A stretch of 64,000 nt of DNA from positions 326,001-390,000 of the forward strand of contig JAOTON010001700.1 in assembly GCA_034440635.1 (NCBI GenBank), in the 5' to 3' direction. The translations under genes were made by a program, and so were the position numbers. Below are positions 58,028 to 64,000 of this stretch, in pieces. The notes below the pieces were generated by a model. That model did no database searches, was not told the DNA's origin, and was given only the letters and a program-made list of their open reading frames with translations. Position 1 is the stretch's first letter. Each line of letters opens with the position of its first letter. The stretch is from Lepas anatifera. Taxonomy: Eukaryota; Arthropoda; Thecostraca; Lepadidae.

Positions 58028-59110
58028 CTGACCGTGCTGCGACAGGTACAGCAGCCTGTCCACCAGCACCAGCGACTCCACCACACTGACCGTGCTGCGA
58101 CAGGTACAGCAGCCTGTCCACCAGCACCAGCGACTCCACCACACTGACCGTGCTGCGACAGGTACAGCAGCCTGTCCACCAGCACCAGCCAACCACACTG
58201 ACCGTGCTGCGACAGGTACAGCAGCCTGTCCACCAGCACCAGCAACTCCACCACACTCACCGTGCTGCGACAGGTACAGCAGCCTGTCCACCAGCACCAG
58301 CGACTCCACCACACTGACCGTGCTGCAACAGGTACAGCAGCCTGTCCACCAGGACCAGCGACTCCACCACACTGACCGTGCTGCAACAGGTACAGCAGCC
58401 TGTCCACCAGCACCAGCGACTCCACCACACTGACCGTGCTGCGACAGGTACAGCAGCCTGTCCACCAGCACCAGCGACTCCACCACACTGACCGTGCTGC
58501 GACAGGTACAGCAGCCTGTCCACCAGCACCAGCGACTCCACCACACTGACCGTGCTGCGACAGGTACAGCAGCCTGTCCACCAGCACCAGCGACTCCACC
58601 ACACTGACCGTGCTGCGACAGGTACAGCAGCCTGTCCACCAGGACCAGCGACTCCACCACACTGACCGTGCTGCGACAGGTACGCAGCCGTCCACCAGGT
58701 TCAGCGACTCCACCACACTGACCGTGCTGCGACAGGTACAGCAGCCTGTCCACCAGCACCAGCGACTCCACCACACTGACCGTGCTGCGACAGGTACAGC
58801 AGCCTGTCCACCAGCGACTCCACCACACTGACCGTGCTGCGACAGGTACAGCAGCCTGTCCACCAGCACCAGCGACTCCACCACACTGACCGTGCTGCGA
58901 CAGGTACAGCAGCCTGTCCACCAGCACCAGCGACTCCACCACACTGACCGTGCTGCGACAGGTACAGCAGCCTGTCCACCAGGTTCAGCGACTCCACCAC
59001 ACTCACCGTGCTGCGACAGGTACAGCAGCCTGTCCACCAGCACCAGCGACTCCACCACACTGACCGTGCTGCGACAGGTACAGCAGCCTGTCCACCAGCA
59101 CCAGCGACTC
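58028..59110 (-). repeat. 58-bp minisatellite, 19 units, each with the exon's 5' splice site
   Basis: The minus-strand unit consists of the last 46 or so bases of the METTL25B-like penultimate exon (coding VVESLVLVDRLLYLSQHG) and the intron start GTCAGTG. The junction between units is CAGTG/TGGTGGAG, while the true exon reads CCGGTGGTGGAG. All 19 units keep a donor (GTCAGT, or GTGAGT in two). Some units are shortened (58180-58200, 58675-58715, 58800-58830). Because 58 is not a multiple of 3, three units read all three frames, and all are open, giving long artificial frames of more than 300 codons. Confidence 0.95.
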
Positions 59111-59279
59111 CACCACCGGCGCTAGCAGCAGCCGCAGGGAGTAGTACACCACCACGCGGCGCCACTGCGCCAGGTCGGCCGTCGACGCGCTCAGGTCCAG
59201 CTGTGCCGCCGACACCGCCGGGCGCAGCGCCCCTCTGTCCGCGCGCTGCGGCGGCCGCTCCAGGGCGCGCTCCACGTAC
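59065..59279 (-). CDS. METTL25B: METTL25B/RRNAD1-like, penultimate exon
   Basis: The acceptor is TGTGTCCGCAG and the donor CACG|GTCAGT (59059-59064). It encodes YVERALERPPQRADRGALRP, then LAQWRRVVVYYSLRLLLAP and VVESLVLVDRLLYLSQHG. This matches the human RRNAD1/METTL25B segment (EEYVQRGLQRV ... [32 protein letters not shown]). Phases 2 in and 1 out agree with both neighbours. Its 3' 46 bp is the seed of the adjacent minisatellite, so the true donor is uncertain: any of 19 copies could be used, with different frames. Confidence 0.92.
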
Positions 59280-59739
59280 CTGCGGACACAGCCAGCCTCA
59301 GTGGCAGCGGGCGCCGTCGGTCTGCGAGAGAGTCTACCTATGCCATAGTGCTGGACGGCTTGGGATGGGGCAGTTTTTGGGGTGTCATCTCTACATATTA
59401 TCACTGGAGCTTTAGACCACCCCGGTGAGGCGCGGGACTCCCAGACCTACTGGACAGGACGGCCCAGATCCCAGGGGCATGCGCGACCCCACAGACTGTA
59501 CAAGCGCACCGCATGCTGTCTGATTTATGAGTGAGACATATTACGACTAGGGTAGTTACGCCGCATATCCCGTATTCAATCTGATAGCGACTCCCCCTAT
59601 ACGATACATACCGAGCTTCGCATAAGTTAGAATCAAAGAATGGTTCCCAACCCATCTCCGTCCCAAAACTCCATCAAGAACAGTTTTGTAAGAGCAGTAT
59701 GAGTTTTCGGGAAGGTAGATTAGGTAGATAGAGGTCCGG
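59280..59739 (-). other. Intron between the two METTL25B-like middle exons, unique part
   Basis: This runs from the exon acceptor at 59280-59289 to the start of the 50/66-bp minisatellite. No other feature is recognised. Confidence 0.6.
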
Positions 59740-60515
59740 CGCGGCTGTACTCACTCTGGAAAGGTTAGCAGGTGGCCTCTGAGGTCCGGCGCGGCTGTAC
59801 TCACTCTGGAAAGGTTAGCAGGTGACCTCTGAGGTCCGGTGCGGCTGTACTCACTCTGGAAAGGTTAGCAGGTGACCTCTGAGCAAAGATGACCTCTGAG
59901 GTCCAGCACCGCTGTACTTACTCTGGAAAGGTCAGCAGGTGGCCTCCGAGCAGAGGTGACCTCTGAGGTTCAGCGCCGCTGTACTTACTCTGGGAAGGTC
60001 AGTAGGTTGCCTCTGAGGTCCGGCGCGGCTGTACTTACTCTGGGAAGGTCAGCAGGTGGCCTCTGAGCAGAGGTGACCTCTGAGGTCTGGCGCGGCCGTA
60101 CTCACTCTGGAAAGGTCAGCAGGTGGCCTCCGAGCAGAGGTGACCTCTGAGGTTCAGCGCCGCTGTACTTACTCTGGGAAGGTCAGTAGGTGGCCTCTGC
60201 GCAGAGGTGACCTCTGAGGTTCAGCGCGGCTGTACTTACTCTGGGAAGGTCAGTAGGTGGCCTCTGAGGTCCGGCGCGGCCGTACTTACTCTGGGAAAGT
60301 CAGCAGGTTGCCTCTGAGGTCCGGTGCGGCTGTACTTACTCTGGAAAGGTCAGCAGGTGACCTCTGAGGTCCGGCGCGGCCGTACTTACTCTGGGAAAGT
60401 CAGCAGGTGGCCTCTGAGGTCCGGCGCGGCTGTACTTACTCTGGGAAGGTCATCAAGTGGCCTCTAAGGTCTGGTGCGGCTGTACTTACTCTGGGAAGGT
60501 CAGCAGGTGGCCTCT
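59732..60515 (-). repeat. 50/66-bp minisatellite, 14 units, each with a 5' splice site
   Basis: The minus-strand unit is GAGGCCACCTGCTGACCTTC, CCAGA (exon end) plus GTAAGTACAGCCGCGCCGGA, CCTCA (intron start). Spacing is 50 bp, or 66-68 bp when an extra CAGAGGTGACCTCTGCTC-like insert is present. All 14 copies retain a donor (GTAAGT, or GTGAGT in four). The first copy is the real exon 3' end at 60490. The seed is the METTL25B-like exon 60490-60599. Confidence 0.95.
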
Positions 60516-60599
60516 GAGCACGCCGCGCAGTCCGGCGTGCCGCAAGCCTGGGTCGAACGCCACCAGCGCCCTCTCCAGCGCGGCGCGGTAGGCGTGGAT
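60490..60599 (-). CDS. METTL25B: METTL25B/RRNAD1-like, exon with YRAALE motif
   Basis: The acceptor is CCCGTGGCCAG and the donor CCCAGA|GTAAGT. It encodes IHAYRAALERALVAFDPGLR, then HAGLRGVLRGHLLTFPE, matching the human [36 protein letters not shown] segment. It is entered in phase 0 and leaves in phase 2, which joins the next exon as PE-YVER. The exon's last 25 bases seed the minisatellite on its intron side. Confidence 0.92.
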
Positions 60600-61845
60600 C
60601 TGGCCACGGGGGTTGGTATCAGGGGCGACAGGCACGCGGCCACAGCGGAAGCCGGCGATCGGAATCAGGTTCAGAGACTCGATCTCAATATAAGCGAAAC
60701 CAATGTACGTACTATATACGTACAAATCTCTGGTGCGGGAATGGAAGCCACTTTTGTGCGGTTTTTTGGGCAAACAGATATCTCCAGCCCTTTGGCGCCT
60801 TTCGAGCGTACATTCCGTAAAAGTTGCAAGCAGTAAGGTGGTAAAACAAGGCAAGGTTAGAGGCCGTGGCTACTATCTATAGACATGACACCAGGTACAA
60901 CAAGCACAAACAAGAAGCAAACGTTGGCTTGGTTCGGTTATGAAAGGGAATCGGATACGTTTACACTGTGTTTCGACCAGCGATAGTGATCCGGCACAGC
61001 ATGCCAAGTTCCCTGGACAAGGAGCAGTCTGGCTCACGGGAAACCCTCTCCCACAGGAGAGTATTCGGCAACGCCCTTTAACTCTGGCGGTTGGTGCGTC
61101 AATAAGCCAAACAAATTACAGCAACACACCAGTGGTTTATAGTTTCAGGATTTGTTTTTTTCTCACAATTAACCGTTGGTCCAAAGCGTTGATGGGCGTT
61201 GTCTGTTCGGTAATAGTGTGTCCGGAGTGAAATCCAGCAGCAATAACTCAGACTTCCCCGTGTCATGTTCAATTGTTCATCCACCCACCCGCGATATTGG
61301 TCTGGAAAAGGGAGACGCGGAGCTTGGGGCCAGGGCGAATCTAAGGGGTGGCGGCTGGGGGGCGGCTCCCTCCCCTCCTCTGGAATACAAAGGGTGGCGT
61401 CCCGCGTCGGAAGCGCGGAAGTAACGATTTGTGTCTCTGGCCTATAGAAAATAGGAATTTTTGGAGAAGGGAAGCCCACAGAGTGATCAAATGACCCACT
61501 AAACTACCGCATCAGGTTGTGAGGTATCGTCTATGAAGTCTGATAGATAGTCACTGAAGACATACAGTGCCTCAAAATATAGCAAACCAAGTTTTAAAAG
61601 AAAATAGGCGCCCCTTAGAACTACGACACCGTTCATCATAACTGAAAACTGCCAGTCTTGTGGAAGTCGCCGCTTCCTCGGGTAAATACCAGACCCATCC
61701 CTGAGGGTGCGCCAAAGAATTGCTTGCTTCTCCTCGAACGGTGAGCTTTGGATAAAAAAATAAAACGAAGGGTTTACCCGCATACTCTCAATATCACACA
61801 AATATACCACATTCCCTTAAACAGAGTACTACCCCCCAGCCTCAC
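60600..61845 (-). other. METTL25B-like intron with a SINE copy
   Basis: It contains the SINE copy at 60990-61115. A proline/glycine-rich open frame at 61099-61479 has no similarity that I recognise. Confidence 0.55.
60990..61115 (+). mobile_element. SINE fragment (body and tail)
   Basis: CAAGTTCCCTGGACAAGGAG, TCTGGCTCACGGGAAACCCT and GGCGGTTGGTGCGTCAATAA match the SINE at 18072-18262 over the body and tail. The tRNA-like head is diverged or absent. Confidence 0.75.
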
Positions 61846-62177
61846 CTTTAACTGCTGCTCTCCCCCGTGCGCAGCCGGGCCGCGTACTCCTCGATGGCAT
61901 GACAGGCCACCTCGCGTGCCGCGTAGCTCATGTGGTAGCCACAGCGGGCCGAGTGCCGCACCACGTGCTGGCTGAGAGGGTAGCCGCACCACCCTCCCCC
62001 ACCATCCCGCGACGTCGACAGCTTCATGTAGCAGCAGCCGACGGAGACGACAGCGGCGCAGTGCGGCGATTCCACAAACTGTCGCAGCTGCAGCGCGGCG
62101 AGATCGCCGCAGGTGTGCAATCCGACGCAGCTGAACTGCAGCGTGCCGGGTTCACCGCCTGTCAGCCGGCACAGCAT
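61846..62177 (-). CDS. METTL25B: METTL25B/RRNAD1-like, methyltransferase-fold exon
   Basis: The minus-strand acceptor is GGCTCGGCAG and the donor AAAG|GTGAGG. It encodes QFSCVGLHTCGDLAALQLRQ, VVSVGCCYMKLS, GYPLSQHV and YAAREVACHAIEEYAARLR. GLH(T/A)CGDL and SVGCCYMKLS are diagnostic of METTL25/METTL25B, a Rossmann-fold, SAM-methyltransferase-like family (RRNAD1 by its rRNA adenine dimethylase-like domain). A TAA at 61848-61850 lies two bases before the donor. Phase with the next exon is off by two, as if GAGAGC (61857-61862) held an extra AG. The upstream exons with the SAM-binding Gly motif lie outside the window or are not recognised. Confidence 0.88.
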
Positions 62178-62385
62178 CTGCCGAGCCGACCGGACGCAGT
62201 CAGACAGCCGGCACAGCATCTGGTGAGCCGACCGGACACAGTTAGACAGACGGCACAGCATCTGCCGAGCCGACCGGACACACAGTCAGACAGACGGCAC
62301 AGCATCTGCTGAGCCAGCCGGACACACAGTCAGACAGACGGCACAGCATCTGGTGAGCCAGCCGGACACACAGTCAGACAGCGCG
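62175..62385 (-). repeat. 42-44-bp minisatellite, 5 units, each with a 3' splice site
   Basis: On the minus strand CAG|ATGCTGTGCCG, the intron-exon start of the exon at 61846-62177, recurs at about 62177, 62219, 62261, 62305 and 62349. Each is preceded by a CGGCTCGGCAG, CGGCTCACCAG or TGGCTCAGCAG acceptor. The spacers encode no conserved segment (SDCVRSA-type reading). Confidence 0.92.
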
Positions 62386-62389
62386 CCCA

Positions 62390-64000
62390 CCATGCTCACT
62401 AACAGTAGATAAAGTCAGGTCTGGTTCTAAATGGGAACCCAGAGAACACGATGATAAAACAGATGCAATGCATTCCCAATGCAAACGCTTTGTAGTGAAG
62501 TAGAATCATAGCATACTAGAAATAAAGTAACAAACAAAGAGATATGAGCGAAGCACACTGAATATCACCCTACAAAAAGTGTCACGAGGCTGGCCTTGCA
62601 GCCAACTGGTAAAGTCGAGTCATAGGCTGTGGCTTGGAGGAAGAGGACTCCCTTTTCCTACTCAGCTCCCTTAAAAGATATAATACATATATTGAAACTA
62701 GCTTTAGAGATGTGGTCAAAGCGCTGGCAGAAGACCAGGAAAACTAAACACTATACACGTTCCATTAGTGCATGCCGGGGAAGTCATGGATTGTGAGCTC
62801 ATTTAGACATGTGAGGGATTAGTGTAGCGAGATGCACTGACTTCAAAATCTTGATAATGCGGAGAGGGGAAGGTGTCTGAAGCGAGCAGACACAGGGGTG
62901 AAAAGGCCTCGGCAAGCCAAACTCGTCACATTCCCACCCCTTCACAGTCCAACCAGGCAGAAGGCTGGGGGCGCAACCCATCCTACCATCACAATGTGGA
63001 ACCCCGTCCCAAACACGAGCATCTGAGAAACTGCAGTATTCTTTCAGCAGGAAACGACACGATAAAGATTTAACATCACGGCGAAAACAGCGGCGGCGAA
63101 GCCTCCACAGCGCCACACGAGAAAAACTGCAAGGCTCTTGCGGTCAATAGGGAGACGCGGCGCTCCGTGGTAGAGCACTCGCCTCCTGGCGCCCTCCTCT
63201 CAGGCCCGGCTGGTTCTCTAGATAAGCCCAACCTGATCTTCAAACCCTTTCCACAACCATGGAGGTGGCAACACCGTATCACCTTAGTAGCTGGTGCGTC
63301 ATTAAATGACAACAATCACTATGAGGCCAGCGCTAACGCCAAATTAAGTGATGAAAATTTGCGGCCTCCTATTAATACATGTAGCGATAGGAAACACCGG
63401 AAGAGCTAGACTTTCAATCTACACATCCAGAATTGATACCCCACTATGCATGCACAAATCACACCACGCAAATCGTGCCTGCCTTCCAGCCGCTGAAGGT
63501 TATACTTGGCGGGTTTGGAAAGTGAACCCTACCATCGCGATGGCAGCCACCGAGTCTTCGAAAGCCAGCTGTATCGATTCCCAAACAGCTTCAGCAACTT
63601 GCTGTTACACGAGACTGAAACTTCACTTCGGCACCCTTCGCAATACTAAAGCATCTGCAAGATACAGCCGCAAATACGAACGTATACAAGCTTGTAATAA
63701 AAGGCTGTCAATCCATTTATTTCCAAACCACCAAAGCAAACAGTCGAATCCAAGCGCAAGTCCAATCCCCCCCCCACCCCGCCGCTGCGGACCCGTCACC
63801 GCCGCGTTGCTCGCTTCGCCGCCCGAGCTGGTTTTCTCTGGTCTCGCAGCCCGACACGGTATCGCGTCTCTCTCACCGTCTCACTGTCTCATCGGTACCT
63901 CATCTCTCTTGACACTTCCTTTACCTTCTTCCCATCACTTTCACTTTGTTACTCTTCTGAGGCCTTTCTTTTACTCGGCCTGTGCTCACATTTGATCTTA
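62390..64000. other. Probable METTL25B-like intron or upstream region; no exon found
   Basis: The gene's 5' exons should lie at higher coordinates. No METTL25-like motif is seen here. The 215-codon plus frame at 63348-63995 has low-complexity, compositionally odd residues and no domain. Confidence 0.4.
63148..63315 (+). mobile_element. tRNA-derived SINE, related tail
   Basis: The head has GGAGACGCGGCGCTCCGTGG followed by box A-like TGGTAGAGCACTCGCCT. The tail TAGTAGCTGGTGCGTCATTA resembles TTGGTGCGTCGATAAG of the SINE at 18072. The body differs, so it may be a second SINE family sharing the 3' module. Confidence 0.6.

Noticed and set aside
58028..59110. CRISPR-like array
   Set aside because: Units are near-identical along their full length with no unique spacers, lie in a eukaryotic gene, and match its exon.
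57926..59165. Minus-strand open frames of 338 and 355 codons as a repeat protein gene
   Set aside because: They read the 58-bp minisatellite through, changing frame every unit. The true coding content is the single exon end at 59065-59279.
63348..63995. 215-codon plus-strand protein gene
   Set aside because: No domain, no splice context, odd low-complexity composition; it is likely a chance frame.

Overview
The window is nuclear DNA from an invertebrate animal. It has spliced genes with consensus splice sites, metazoan gene families, LINE, SINE and cut-and-paste transposon debris, and microsatellites. A divergent intronless DEG/ENaC channel gene and the LINE types fit an arthropod, but the species cannot be fixed from the sequence alone. 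Genes are few and repeats dominate.

Genes, left to right. (1) A minus-strand, Gln/Pro-rich protein of unknown family: coding exon 1 at 10010-10240, exon 2 at 8272-8442 and exon 3 with a long polyglutamine tract at 5377-5885. (2) A plus-strand, single-exon DEG/ENaC-type sodium channel subunit, 28397-30022. (3) A plus-strand MEAF6/Eaf6 gene (subunit of MYST acetyltransferase complexes): exons at 48524-48595, 52878-53081, 54281-54320 and 55133-55290, with a transposon and a LINE in its first intron. (4) A convergent minus-strand METTL25B/RRNAD1-like methyltransferase-fold gene: exons at 61846-62177, 60490-60599, 59065-59279 and 57008-57087; its 5' part lies beyond the window.

Most striking signal: in the METTL25B-like gene three different exon-intron boundaries have each been amplified into a minisatellite. 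A 58-bp array of 19 units carries a 5' splice site in every unit, a 50/66-bp array carries 14 copies of another 5' splice site, and a 42-44-bp array carries 5 copies of a 3' splice site.

Second signal: several unrelated-looking transposon families of about 0.45-1.2 kb (here called A, B, C, D, G, H) lie between TTAA target duplications. A, B, C, D and G also share a G/C-rich palindrome just inside the terminal repeat. A, B, C and G are packed with AGGTCA/TGACCT, the nuclear-receptor half-site. In 40838-45753 five elements are nested four levels deep, and an empty copy of the host repeat at 39560-40066 shows the single TTAA before insertion. Family D interrupts a LINE reading frame exactly at TTAA. 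Three hAT-like families (15132-16514, 41171-43170, and the 0.25-kb family J) have clear or near-clear 8-bp target duplications.

The rest is LINE fragments (RNase H-bearing at 50315-52350; CR1/L2/Jockey-like at 18478-19045, 20270-22345, 31233-31445 and 36520-37860), tRNA-derived SINEs, microsatellites and intergenic sequence. Family letters are local to this report. No database search was possible.
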